A DNA stretch of 64,000 nt from Acidimicrobiaceae bacterium (GTDB lineage: Bacteria > Actinomycetota > Acidimicrobiia > Acidimicrobiales > Ilumatobacteraceae): NCBI GenBank assembly GCA_020637235.1, contig JACJWG010000010.1, positions 105,673-169,672 on the forward strand. Direction: 5' to 3'. The translations under genes and the position numbers were made by a program. Numbering within the stretch: the first letter of the stretch is position 1; each line of letters opens with the position of its first letter. Under the pieces are notes generated by a model that was not told the origin of the DNA, ran no database searches, and worked only from the letters and a program-made list of their open reading frames with translations. Of this stretch, positions 14,927 to 24,186 are shown piece after piece.

Positions 14927-16168
14927 TCAGGCGTTGCCGATGGTGCGGCGGATCTCGACGATCCGCTCGTTCGAGTGGTTCGCGTCGAGGCCCTGGTCGT
15001 CGAGGAGCTTGTCGCGGTCCTTCGCGGCCTCGCGCTCGGCGAGCGTGGTGTCGACGCGGGCGATCGCTGCATCGGTGCCGTGCTCGTGGATGAACGCCGC
15101 CCACTCGACGAGCGCCTCGACCATCTCGGCCTCGGGCACCACGGCGACGTTGCGGCCCTTCACGAACAGGTGGCCGCGCTTGTTGCCGGCGGCGATCCCG
15201 AGATCGGCCTCGCGCGCCTCGCCCGGACCGTTGACCACGCAACCCATCACGGCCACCTGCAACGGGATCTTGCGGTCGCCGAACGCCTGCATCGCCCGGT
15301 TGGCGACGTCGATCACATCGATCTCGGCACGACCACAGCTCGGGCACGCGATCAGGTCGACGTTCTTGCGTTCGCGCAGGCCCAGCGCCTCGAGCAGTTG
15401 ACGGCCGGCGCGCGCCTCCTCCACCGGATCGGCGGTGAGCGAGTACCGGATCGTGTCGCCGATGCCCTCCATCAGCAACGTGGCGATGCCGGCCGTCGCC
15501 TTCACGAGACCGGCGGGCGGCGGCCCGGCCTCGGTGACCCCGAGGTGCAACGGCGCGTCGGTGGCCTCGCTCAGCTGCCGGTAGGCCTCCACCATCAGCG
15601 GCACGCTCGACGCCTTCACACTGATCTTGTAGTCGTGGAAGTCGACGTCTTCGAAGTAGGCGATCTCCTGCAACGCGCTCTCGACCATCGCTTCGGGGCG
15701 GATGCCGCCGTACTTGTCGTACAGCGACGGATCGAGCGAGCCGCCGTTGACGCCGATGCGGATCGGGATGCCACGATCCTTGGCCTCGGCAGCCACGGCC
15801 TTGATGTGCTCGGGTCGGCGGATGTTGCCCGGGTTGAGCCGCAGGCCGTGCACGCCGGCCTCCATCGCGGCGAGCGCCATCTTGTACTGGTGATGGATGT
15901 CGGCGATCACCGGGATCGGTGAGCGCGGCACGATCTGGGCGAGGCCCTCGGCGGCCTCGGCCTCGTTGCAGGTGCAGCGCACGATGTCGCAGCCGGCCGC
16001 GGCGAGGGCGTAGATCTGCTGCAGCGTGCCGTTGACGTCGGCGGTCTTGGTGACGGTCATCGACTGCACCGTCACCGGCGCGTCGCCACCGACGGCCACC
16101 TTGCCGACATGGATCTGACGGGTCCGACGGCGCTCGAAGCGAGCACCCGGGGCGGCGGGAGCGTTCAC
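14927..16168 (-). CDS. ispG: 4-hydroxy-3-methylbut-2-enyl diphosphate synthase IspG
   Basis: A 413-residue IspG (GcpE), the Fe-S enzyme that reduces ME-cPP to HMBPP in the MEP isoprenoid pathway. The N-terminal barrel has V-G-G-D-A-P-V-T-V-Q-S-M-T and L-R-L-N-P-G-N. The 4Fe-4S ligands are in I-A-C-P-S-C-G-R and M-G-C-V-V-N-G-P-G-E, where the Glu is also a ligand. The start is GTG 16168. Dxr, two genes away, is the first committed enzyme of the same pathway. A weak -10 exactly 6 nt before the start suggests a separate leaderless transcript in addition to read-through. Confidence 0.97.
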   Translation of the reverse strand: MNAPAAPGARFERRRTRQIHVGKVAVGGDAPVTVQSMTVTKTADVNGTLQQIYALAAAGCDIVRCTCNEAEAAEGLAQIVPRSPIPVIADIHHQYKMALAAMEAGVHGLRLNPGNIRRPEHIKAVAAEAKDRGIPIRIGVNGGSLDPSLYDKYGGIRPEAMVESALQEIAYFEDVDFHDYKISVKASSVPLMVEAYRQLSEATDAPLHLGVTEAGPPPAGLVKATAGIATLLMEGIGDTIRYSLTADPVEEARAGRQLLEALGLRERKNVDLIACPSCGRAEIDVIDVANRAMQAFGDRKIPLQVAVMGCVVNGPGEAREADLGIAAGNKRGHLFVKGRNVAVVPEAEMVEALVEWAAFIHEHGTDAAIARVDTTLAEREAAKDRDKLLDDQGLDANHSNERIVEIRRTIGNA

Positions 16169-16174
16169 GTCACC

Positions 16175-16180
16175 AGTGTG
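16175..16180 (-). promoter_or_regulatory. Weak -10 (CACACT) for ispG
   Basis: CACACT on the minus strand ends 6 nt before GTG 16168. The same hexamer at the same spacing precedes corA. Confidence 0.3.
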
Positions 16181-16197
16181 CCAGCGACTCGGGCCGC

Positions 16198-17523
16198 TCA
16201 GCCGCCGATCGGCCGCACGATGTCGAGGTACAGGCCGGTGAGGAACATGAACGCCAACAGCCCGATCATCGTCATCGCGACCGGCACCATCTTGCTCACG
16301 TCGGCGCGATACGGCACACCGCCCCGGCGGGTGCGGATGCGCTCGTAGGTGGCGATCGCCGCATGGCCGCCGTCGAACGGCAACATCGGGAACAGGTTGA
16401 TCACACCGACGAAGACGTTGACGCCGGCGAGCAGGGCGATGATCCCGGCCAGGCCGTCCTCGTCGCCGAGCAGGCCGCTGAAGCGCGAGACACCGACGAC
16501 CGTGGTGGGCCGCGAGCCGAGGTCCTCGTTGGTCCCGACCAGGTGCTCGTACACGTTGACCGGGTTGAGCACCTTCACGACGCCGCCGACCGCCTGGCCG
16601 AGCGCTCCGGTGAGGTCGGTGACGGTCCGGCTCGCCGCCTCGCCCACGCCGAGCTGCTGGTAGTCGGCCTCCGAGCGGCTCGAGGTGCCCATGTAGGCCT
16701 TGCCGAACGCCGGCCCCTCGTTCGGGTTGCTGCCGAGGCCGATCTCGAGTTCGAGCACCTGGCCGTCGCGCTCGACCACCACCGGCACGATGTCGCCCGG
16801 CGAGTGCGACTGCACCAGCTCGATGTACCGCTCGGACGACGCCGGCGTGACGCCGTCGAACGACAGCACGATGTCGCCGTCGCGCATGCCGCCCTCCGAG
16901 GCGGGGTCGCCCGGGTTCACCACGGCGACCTCCACCCGACCGGTCTCCTCCAGGCGCCCCTTGGTGGTGTACAGCCCGAACAGCAGCACCACCGCGATGA
17001 TCATGTGCATCAGCGAGCCGGCGGTGATCACGAGCATGCGGCGCGGATAGCTCTGGTTCCGGTAGGCCCGCGGCTCGTCGGCGGGATCGACCTCGTCGAG
17101 GTTGTTCATGCCGATGATCCGCACGAACGCACCGAGCGGCAACAGACGGATGCCGTACTCCGTCTCGCCCCGACGGAAGCTCCACAGCTTCGGGCCCATG
17201 AACAAGAAGAACTGGGTGGCCTTCATGCCCGTCCATCGGGCCGTGACGAAGTGACCGACCTCGTGCAGGAAGACACACACCAGCAGGCCGAGCACGAACA
17301 GCAACGCCCACGGGCTGGCGATGCCGAGCAGGACCAGCAACGCGACGATGCCGAGCAGGCCGACGATCGCTCGGGGGCCGCCGGCGAGGTCGGGCTCGCC
17401 CGACTGGTCGCTGGCACCGCCGGCGAGCATCTCGTTGCGGAACTTCTGATAGCCGGACTCGCCCGCGGCGGACGAGGCCGGCGGGACCGGCGGTGGTGGG
17501 GGTGGCGGCAAGGTCTGGCTCAT
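16198..17523 (-). CDS. Site-2 protease, RseP/Rip1 family (M50)
   Basis: A 441-residue intramembrane zinc protease, which cleaves anti-sigma factors or other membrane proteins. A proline-rich N-terminus precedes the first membrane segment. H-E-V-G-H at residues 87-91 supplies two Zn ligands and the catalytic Glu. The PDZ domain (about 190-280) contains N-P-G-D-P-A-S-E-G-G-M-R-D-G-D. The third ligand is the Asp in N-L-F-P-M-L-P-F-D-G-G-H. Start ATG 17523 has GAGGA about 10 nt upstream. It sits between dxr and ispG, as in mycobacteria. Its substrate is not in the window. Confidence 0.95.
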   Translation of the reverse strand: MSQTLPPPPPPPVPPASSAAGESGYQKFRNEMLAGGASDQSGEPDLAGGPRAIVGLLGIVALLVLLGIASPWALLFVLGLLVCVFLHEVGHFVTARWTGMKATQFFLFMGPKLWSFRRGETEYGIRLLPLGAFVRIIGMNNLDEVDPADEPRAYRNQSYPRRMLVITAGSLMHMIIAVVLLFGLYTTKGRLEETGRVEVAVVNPGDPASEGGMRDGDIVLSFDGVTPASSERYIELVQSHSPGDIVPVVVERDGQVLELEIGLGSNPNEGPAFGKAYMGTSSRSEADYQQLGVGEAASRTVTDLTGALGQAVGGVVKVLNPVNVYEHLVGTNEDLGSRPTTVVGVSRFSGLLGDEDGLAGIIALLAGVNVFVGVINLFPMLPFDGGHAAIATYERIRTRRGGVPYRADVSKMVPVAMTMIGLLAFMFLTGLYLDIVRPIGG

Positions 17524-17545
17524 GTGCGGTGGTCCTCGACTGTGA

Positions 17546-18697
17546 CTACGACGGCAGGCCCTCGATGACGAGGGAGGCGATGCGGCGCGCCCGTGCATCG
17601 GCGGCGACGATGTCGTCGACGGTTGCATCGGCACCGGGCTCGAGGCGCTGGAGCGATTCGTCGCACACCTCGGCGATCTGCGGCCACCGCAGCCGCCCGG
17701 CGAGGAATGCGTCGACGGCGACCTCGTTCGAGGCGCTCAACCATGCCGGGGCGATGCTGCCGTGCCGACCCGCCTGGTAGGCGAGGTCGAGGCAGCGGAA
17801 CGTGGCGCGGTCGGGCGGCTGGAAGTCGAGCCGTCCGAGCTCGGCCCAGTCGATCCGGCCGAACGGGGTGCCGATGCGCGCCGGATACGCGAGCGCGTAC
17901 CCGATCGGGAGGCGCATGTCGGGCATCGACAGCTGCGCCATCGTGCACCCGTCGGTGAACTCGACCATCGAGTGCACGACGCTCTGTGGATGCACCACCA
18001 CCTCGATCCGGTCGAACGGGGTGCCGAACAACTCGTGCGCCTCGATCACCTCGAGACCCTTGTTCATCAGCGTCGACGAGTCGATCGTGATCTTCGGGCC
18101 CATCTTCCACGTCGGATGCGCGAGAGCTTCGTCGACGGTGACCCGGGCGAGCGATGCGCCGTCACGACCGCGGAACGGTCCGCCGCTGGCGGTGAGCACC
18201 ACCCGTGACACCTCACGGTCGGCGGCCACGGACGAGCGCAGGCACTGGTGCACGGCACAGTGCTCGCTGTCGACCGGCACGATCTCGGCGCCCGGCAGCG
18301 AGCGCAACGGCTGTACCACCGGGCCGGCGGCGATGAGGCTCTCCTTGTTGGCGAGCGCGAGGCGACGTCCCGCTCGCAAGGTGGCCACCGTGACCGGCAG
18401 CCCGGCGAAGCCGACCACGGCGTTCACCACCACGTCGGCCGGTTCCACCAGCGCGGTGAGATCGGCGACCACCTCCGCGAACGGCAGGGCCTCGGCCACC
18501 CGGGTGCGCTGTTCGGGATCGCCCACCGCGACGACCTTCGGACGGAACTCGAGCGCCTGTTCGATCAGGACGTCGGCGGACGAGCCGACACCGAGCGCGA
18601 CGATCTCGTAGGCGTCGGCCTCCGCGCGCACGACCTCGAGGGTCTGGGTGCCGATGCTGCCGCTGCTGCCGGCGATGGCGACGCGGACGGCGGACAT
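17546..18697 (-). CDS. dxr: 1-deoxy-D-xylulose 5-phosphate reductoisomerase
   Basis: A 383-residue Dxr, making MEP from DXP with NADPH and a divalent metal. The nucleotide loop is G-S-S-G-S-I-G at 10-16. The metal site is V-D-S-E-H-C-A, and substrate contacts include L-T-A-S-G-G-P-F, W-K-M-G-P-K-I-T-I-D-S-S-T-L-M-N-K and S-N-E-V-A-V. It is full length. The weak -10 CAGACT 6 nt before ATG 18697 suggests it can be transcribed independently of cdsA. Confidence 0.97.
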   Translation of the reverse strand: MSAVRVAIAGSSGSIGTQTLEVVRAEADAYEIVALGVGSSADVLIEQALEFRPKVVAVGDPEQRTRVAEALPFAEVVADLTALVEPADVVVNAVVGFAGLPVTVATLRAGRRLALANKESLIAAGPVVQPLRSLPGAEIVPVDSEHCAVHQCLRSSVAADREVSRVVLTASGGPFRGRDGASLARVTVDEALAHPTWKMGPKITIDSSTLMNKGLEVIEAHELFGTPFDRIEVVVHPQSVVHSMVEFTDGCTMAQLSMPDMRLPIGYALAYPARIGTPFGRIDWAELGRLDFQPPDRATFRCLDLAYQAGRHGSIAPAWLSASNEVAVDAFLAGRLRWPQIAEVCDESLQRLEPGADATVDDIVAADARARRIASLVIEGLPS

Positions 18698-18703
18698 GGC
18701 TCC

Positions 18704-18709
18704 AGTCTG
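18704..18709 (-). promoter_or_regulatory. Weak -10 (CAGACT) for dxr
   Basis: CAGACT on the minus strand ends 6 nt before ATG 18697. GGAG also occurs just before the ATG but is too close to be an efficient ribosome site. Confidence 0.3.
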
Positions 18710-18745
18710 GCAGCGGATCTGCTCAGTCGCCCGTCGGGGCGACGT

Positions 18746-20176
18746 TCACTTCGTCACCCAGGGCTCGAGCACGAGCATCAGGTAGTAGACCGCGGGCAGG
18801 GTGAACAGGAACCCGTCGAAGCGGTCGAGCACCCCGCCGTGGCCCTTCACCAGGCTGCCGAAGTCCTTGATGTCGAGGTTGCGCTTGAACATGCTCTCGG
18901 TGAGGTCGCCGAGCGGCGCCATCAGCGAGATGACGATGCCGAGGATCAGCAGGTCGCCGGTGCTGTTCCAGGTGGAGCTCGATCCGGCGACGCCGACGAC
19001 CACCATCGCCAGCAACGTCATGATCGTGCCGCCGAGGAACCCTTCGATCGTCTTGTTCGGGCTGATCCAGGCGCGCAGCGGGGTGCGGCCGGCGGCCGAG
19101 CCGATGAACAGCGCACCCACGTCGTTGGCGACCACACCGAGCGCGAGCAGGAACAAGGTGTCGGTGCCGATCGAGTACGACGCGAACCCGTCGGCCACGA
19201 ACACGCCGCCGGTCACCGTCGACGCGCTGAGGATGAGCGCGGCGAACGAGCCGAGGACACCGATCCACACGACGCCGAGCGTGGTGATCGCGGCGTTGGG
19301 CAAGGGGCTCGACTCGAGGCCGTTCGACGACACGAAGGTGAGCGTGGCAGCGGCGAAGGCGAACACCACGACGAGCGGAATCGCGGTCTCGCCCACCCAG
19401 TAGGCGGCGAGCGGCAACGTCGCCGCTGCGGCGATGCCGGCGGTCGTGGCCGGGCGGTAGCCCTTCTCGGTGACCTTGTCGAAGAACTCGACGGCCGCGA
19501 GCGCGAGGATCGCCACGACGATCGCCAGCACGGCCCACGGGGCGAGCAACAGCGCACCGATGAAGGCGGCGGCGATGATCAGGCCCACCGCCACCGCGGT
19601 CGGCATGTCGCGTGACGACGGCGCGGGCCCACGGCTGGAACCCGGGGCACCCGTCGGGCGCACGGGACGGACCGGACCACGCGACGGGTCGACACGACCC
19701 GAGCGTGCCGACTTCTTCGGCATCGGTCGGCCCATGCGGTCGTCGGTGGGGTCGGTGCCGATCGTGATCCGGCCGGGCCCACGGCGCACCGGCGCGGAGG
19801 CGTCGTCGCCATCGTCGAACACCTCGCCGGTGACGTCGGGACGGTCGATCGGACGGCTGGGCACGGCCATCTCACCGGTCGGCGCGGGGTCGTCGCTCCA
19901 GACCGGCGCGTCGTTCGAGAACGACGACCACACGTCGAGGTCGTCGGTGTGGTCGGGCTCGGGCTGTTCGGGGAGTTGCTGGGTGAGCATCGACGGCAGC
20001 TGCCCGGTGGGCGGCTCGGTCCAGTGCGGCAGCGGGCCGGTGTCGGCGTCGCCGAAGGACAGCCCGTCGCTGTCGTCCATCTCGCGGGTCATGTCGTCGC
20101 CGAACAGCGGTGGGCCGAAGTCGTCGTCGTCATCGTCACGGCCACGACGGCCGCGACGCCAGACATCATCGCTCAT
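18746..20176 (-). CDS. cdsA: Phosphatidate cytidylyltransferase with long disordered N-terminus
   Basis: A 476-residue protein whose last about 275 residues form the membrane enzyme CdsA, which makes CDP-diacylglycerol from phosphatidate and CTP. The family signature is seen near the C-terminus as K-R-N-L-D-I-K-D-F-G-S-L-V-K-G-H-G-G-V-L-D-R-F-D-G. The first about 200 residues have no membrane segment and are acidic and Pro/Thr/Arg-rich, with an early D-D-D-D-D-D-F run, so probably disordered and cytoplasmic. The ATG at 20176 has GGGGGA 6 nt upstream, which supports translation of the extension. Confidence 0.95.
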   Translation of the reverse strand: MSDDVWRRGRRGRDDDDDDFGPPLFGDDMTREMDDSDGLSFGDADTGPLPHWTEPPTGQLPSMLTQQLPEQPEPDHTDDLDVWSSFSNDAPVWSDDPAPTGEMAVPSRPIDRPDVTGEVFDDGDDASAPVRRGPGRITIGTDPTDDRMGRPMPKKSARSGRVDPSRGPVRPVRPTGAPGSSRGPAPSSRDMPTAVAVGLIIAAAFIGALLLAPWAVLAIVVAILALAAVEFFDKVTEKGYRPATTAGIAAAATLPLAAYWVGETAIPLVVVFAFAAATLTFVSSNGLESSPLPNAAITTLGVVWIGVLGSFAALILSASTVTGGVFVADGFASYSIGTDTLFLLALGVVANDVGALFIGSAAGRTPLRAWISPNKTIEGFLGGTIMTLLAMVVVGVAGSSSTWNSTGDLLILGIVISLMAPLGDLTESMFKRNLDIKDFGSLVKGHGGVLDRFDGFLFTLPAVYYLMLVLEPWVTK

Positions 20177-20238
20177 CAGGTGTCCCCCGTTTCTCGCTGC
20201 ACGTCATGGTGGCATGCTCCAGGTGGCTCGGTCGCGCA

Positions 20239-20253
20239 CCGGCCCGTGGCCGG
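20239..20253. terminator. Small hairpin between frr and cdsA
   Basis: CCGGCC and GGCCGG pair around a 3-nt loop (CGT) in the 94-bp gap downstream of frr. There is no T-run, so termination is uncertain. Confidence 0.3.
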
Positions 20254-20270
20254 ACGCGTGCTGCGCCCGC

Positions 20271-20828
20271 TCAGACCTCGAGCAACTCCTCTTCCTTGCG
20301 GGACAGCGCTCGGTCGATCTTGTCGACGTGGTCGTGGGTGATCTTCTCGAGTTCCTTCTCCGCCCGCTCGAGTTCGTCGGCGGAGATCTCGGCGGCCTTC
20401 TCGGCCGCCTCGAGGTGCTTGCGGGCGTCGCGCCGGATGTTGCGCACCGCCACGCGGCCGTCCTCGGCCATGTGCTTGACGACCTTCACGTACTCCTTGC
20501 GGCGTTGCTCCGTGAGCGCCGGGAACGCGAGGCGGATGACGACGCCGTCGTTCGAGGGGTTGATGCCGAGATCGCTGTCGCGGATGGCCTTCTCGATCGC
20601 TGCGAGCGACCCGCGGTCGTGGGGCTTCACCACGAGCATGCGGGCTTCGGGCACCTGGAACCCGGCGAGCTGCTGCAGCGGCACGTGCGACCCGTAGTAC
20701 TCCACCTGCAGCCGCTCGACCAGCGCCGGGGCGGCGCGTCCGGTGCGGATGGTGGTGAACTGGCCCTGCACGTGCTCGACCGCCTTCTCCATCTTGTCGA
20801 TGGCGTCGAGGAGCGTCTCTTCGGTCAC
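20271..20828 (-). CDS. frr: Ribosome recycling factor
   Basis: A 185-residue RRF, which with EF-G splits post-termination ribosomes. Typical segments are R-T-G-R-A-A-P-A-L-V-E-R-L-Q-V-E-Y-Y-G, P-L-Q-Q-L-A and V-R-N-I-R-R-D-A, with a Glu/Lys-rich C-terminal helix. The start is GTG 20828, with TAACCT 6 nt before it and no ribosome site, so a separate leaderless transcript may exist besides the rpsB-tsf-pyrH-frr operon. Confidence 0.97.
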   Translation of the reverse strand: MTEETLLDAIDKMEKAVEHVQGQFTTIRTGRAAPALVERLQVEYYGSHVPLQQLAGFQVPEARMLVVKPHDRGSLAAIEKAIRDSDLGINPSNDGVVIRLAFPALTEQRRKEYVKVVKHMAEDGRVAVRNIRRDARKHLEAAEKAAEISADELERAEKELEKITHDHVDKIDRALSRKEEELLEV

Positions 20829-20834
20829 GCGGCC

Positions 20835-20840
20835 AGGTTA
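20835..20840 (-). promoter_or_regulatory. -10 element (TAACCT) for frr
   Basis: TAACCT on the minus strand ends exactly 6 nt before GTG 20828, placing the predicted transcription start at the start codon. Confidence 0.45.
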
Positions 20841-20919
20841 CCGATGGACGACACGCTGCGTGGTCATCCGATGCTGCGAGGCCCGATCCCGGGACGATCG
20901 GAGGTCGCCCGATCGCCGA

Positions 20920-21702
20920 TCAGATCTCGATGTCGACCGGGTCCTCGTCGTCGCGACGGCGGCCGCGAAGCCGTGGCGCGCCGGCGTGCACGATCGTGCC
21001 GACCTGGTCGCCCGACAGGATCTGCTGGAGCGCGCCGGGGGTGGACATGTCGAACACGACGATCGGGATGTCGTTGTCGCGGCAGAACGCGATCGCCGTG
21101 GCATCCATGACCTTCAGGTCCTTGGTCATCACGTCCATGTAGTCGATCTGTTCGTACTTCACCGCCGACGCGTCCTTGCGCGGGTCGGCGCTGTACACGC
21201 CGTCGACGCCGGAGTGCGTGCCTTTCAGCAGCGCGTTGGCGTCCATCTCGGCCGCACGCAGCGCCGCTGCGGTGTCGGTGGTGAAGAAGGGGTTCCCGGT
21301 GCCGGCGGCGAAGATCACGACCCGGCCCTTCTCGAGGTGACGCATCGCCCGGCGCCGGATGTAGGGCTCGGCGATGCGGGGCATCTCGATCGCGCTGAGC
21401 ACGCGGGTGTCCTGGCCGAGGCGCTCGAGCGAGTCCTGCAGGGCGAGCGCGTTCATCACCGTGCCGAGCATGCCGATGTGGTCGCTCTGGGTGGCGTCCA
21501 TGCCCGACATCGCGCCGGTGCGGCCGCGCCAGAAGTTGCCACCGCCGACGACGACGCTCACGTCGACGCCCATCTCGCGCACGGCGATGATCTCGCGTGC
21601 GGTGTGATCGAGGGTGGGCCCGTCGAGGCCCGACCCGGAGGCGCCGGCCAATGCCTCGCCCGACGGCTTGAAGACGATCCGCTTCCAGCGGGGCGAGGTC
21701 AT
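20920..21702 (-). CDS. pyrH: UMP kinase
   Basis: A 260-residue bacterial UMP kinase (amino acid kinase fold) converting UMP to UDP. Seen are F-K-P-S-G-E-A-L at the phosphate-binding site, V-G-G-G-N-F-W-R-G, the uridine-binding region G-T-G-N-P-F-F-T-T-D-T-A-A, and D-G-V-Y. The C-terminus extends about 20 residues as an Arg/Asp-rich tail (G-R-R-R-D-D-E-D-P). ATG 21702 has GAAGGAG 7 nt upstream, choosing this start over a long upstream open frame antisense to tsf. Confidence 0.97.
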   Translation of the reverse strand: MTSPRWKRIVFKPSGEALAGASGSGLDGPTLDHTAREIIAVREMGVDVSVVVGGGNFWRGRTGAMSGMDATQSDHIGMLGTVMNALALQDSLERLGQDTRVLSAIEMPRIAEPYIRRRAMRHLEKGRVVIFAAGTGNPFFTTDTAAALRAAEMDANALLKGTHSGVDGVYSADPRKDASAVKYEQIDYMDVMTKDLKVMDATAIAFCRDNDIPIVVFDMSTPGALQQILSGDQVGTIVHAGAPRLRGRRRDDEDPVDIEI

Positions 21703-21751
21703 CGGCTGGCTCCTTCGAGTGTGTGTGGTCGGCGGGAGGTCGGCGGTCCGA

Positions 21752-22540
21752 TCAGCCGATCTCGACCTGTGCGAAGCGCACGATGCTCGCCGAGCCGATG
21801 ATCTGGGTGATCGACTGCTTGTCGTCCTTCGCGTACGGCTGATCGAGCAGCGCGACGTCCTTGAAGAAGCCGTTGAGGCGACCCTCGACGATCTTCGGCA
21901 GCGCGGCGTCGGGCTTGCCCTCGTTGCGGCTGATCGTCTCGAACGTCTGACGCTCGTGCTCGACCACCTCGGCCGGCACGTCGGTGCGGCTGAGGTACTT
22001 CGGACGCGCGAACCCGATGTGGACGGCGATGTCGTGGGCGAGCTCCTGGCTCGCACCGGACATCTCGACGAGCACGGCGTTGACGCCGCGACCGCCCTGG
22101 ACGTGCAGGTAGCTGTCGAGCACGTTGCCGGCGGCCGCCTCGATGCGCACGACCTCGCCGAGCTCGATCTTCTCCTTCAGCGTGATCTTCATGTCCTCGA
22201 GCTCCGCGGTGCGGTCGCCGACGGCGTCGACGCCCTTGGCCGCGACGAGTCGTGCCAGTTCGTCGGCCTCGCCCTTGAAGCGGTCGCTCGATGCCACGAA
22301 GTCGGTCTCGCACTTGAGCTTCACGATCGCGCCGACGGTGCCGTCGATCACGAGGGCGACCACGCCCTGGGTGTTCTCGCGGTCGTCACGCTTCGCGCTG
22401 GCGGCGAGCCCTTTCTCGCGGAGCCACTGCTTCGCGGCCTCCATGTCGCCGTCGTTGGCCTCGAGGGCCTTCTTGGCGTCCATCATGCCGGCGCCGGTCG
22501 CCTGACGCAGCGCCTGCACGTCCTTCGCGGTGAATGCCAT
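21752..22540 (-). CDS. tsf: Elongation factor Ts
   Basis: A 262-residue EF-Ts, the nucleotide exchange factor of EF-Tu. The N-terminal UBA-like domain has R-Q-A-T-G-A-G-M-M-D-A-K-K-A-L and the core has C-E-T-D-F-V-A, which contains the TDFV motif that inserts into EF-Tu. GGAGAG precedes ATG 22540 by 10 nt. It is 6 bp downstream of rpsB on the same strand, the standard arrangement. Confidence 0.98.
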   Translation of the reverse strand: MAFTAKDVQALRQATGAGMMDAKKALEANDGDMEAAKQWLREKGLAASAKRDDRENTQGVVALVIDGTVGAIVKLKCETDFVASSDRFKGEADELARLVAAKGVDAVGDRTAELEDMKITLKEKIELGEVVRIEAAAGNVLDSYLHVQGGRGVNAVLVEMSGASQELAHDIAVHIGFARPKYLSRTDVPAEVVEHERQTFETISRNEGKPDAALPKIVEGRLNGFFKDVALLDQPYAKDDKQSITQIIGSASIVRFAQVEIG

Positions 22541-22546
22541 GGTGGT

Positions 22547-23470
<924 letters not shown>

Positions 23471-23617
23471 GGTGTTCTCCTCGACTGCGGTTGGTTGCAC
23501 ACCGCGCCCGTGCACCCCGGCGGCCGGCGAACCGGATCCGCACGCGGCGACCGCAGCAGGGCCGTGTGATTCGGATGTGGCCGGCGCTGGACGAACCAGG
23601 GCGCAGACCGATCGGAA

Positions 23618-23623
23618 AGGCTA
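23618..23623 (-). promoter_or_regulatory. -10 element (TAGCCT) for the rpsB operon
   Basis: TAGCCT on the minus strand overlaps the TAG stop codon of the M23-like gene. It predicts a leader of about 140 nt before rpsB. Confidence 0.4.
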
Positions 23624-24103
23624 CCTGGCCGCCACCCGGTTGGGACAGACGAGACGAGGTGGGCCGGGCGGGCGAGCCGGGGTGCCGTCGACGGGCACGA
23701 GACGGCGGCGATGTCGCCACCGACCGAGCATCCCGGTGGGATCGACCGGGCGGTCGCCGTCGCGCAACCCCAGGTAGAAGCGGTCGGTGGTGGCGCCGAG
23801 CCGGTGGCCGGCCCGCACGGTCGCCCCGACGCGGACGTCGATCCGGGACAGGTGGCCGTACGAGGCGAGCAGCCCGTCGGCGTGGCGCACCACCACCCAG
23901 CGCACCCCGGCGACCCTGCCGGCGAAGGTGACGTCGCCGGCTGCCGCAGCCACCACCGGCGTGCCGGGCGCCGGGCCGTACTCGATGCCGCGGTTGCCGG
24001 CGCAGTACGGGCACGCCGGCATGCGGAACGGGTCGGTCACCGGCGCGTCGACGGGTGGGACGAGGCAGGTCGCGAGCGCGACGGCGAGGACGGCGATCGG
24101 CAT
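23621..24103 (-). CDS. Secreted M23 (LytM-like) protein lacking most zinc ligands
   Basis: A 160-residue protein with an N-terminal signal-like segment and one LytM fold. The fold is clear from G-T-P-V-V-A-A-A-A-G-D-V-T-F-A-G, V-V-V-R-H-A-D-G-L, S-Y-G-H-L-S-R-I-D-V-R-V-G and P-V-D-P. Active M23 enzymes begin H-R-G-I-D and end with H-L-H-F; here these are N-R-G-I-E and R-F-Y-L, so the zinc ligands of both motifs are lost. It is probably a non-enzymatic domain, perhaps regulating a cell-wall hydrolase as EnvC and NlpD do; that is inference. M23 genes beside rpsB are common in actinobacteria. GAGGTG precedes ATG 24103. Confidence 0.85.
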   Translation of the reverse strand: MPIAVLAVALATCLVPPVDAPVTDPFRMPACPYCAGNRGIEYGPAPGTPVVAAAAGDVTFAGRVAGVRWVVVRHADGLLASYGHLSRIDVRVGATVRAGHRLGATTDRFYLGLRDGDRPVDPTGMLGRWRHRRRLVPVDGTPARPPGPPRLVCPNRVAAR

Positions 24104-24186
24104 GGGGCACCTCGATTCCTCGGACCCCGGTGGGGTCGCAACTCTCGGGCGCGGACGCCGAGCCGGGGCCGTGGACGGCCCGAGGA

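Noticed and set aside
23471..23617. A known ribosomal-protein leader structure before rpsB
   Set aside because: The leader is long, but I could not match it to any described S2 leader; no feature called.
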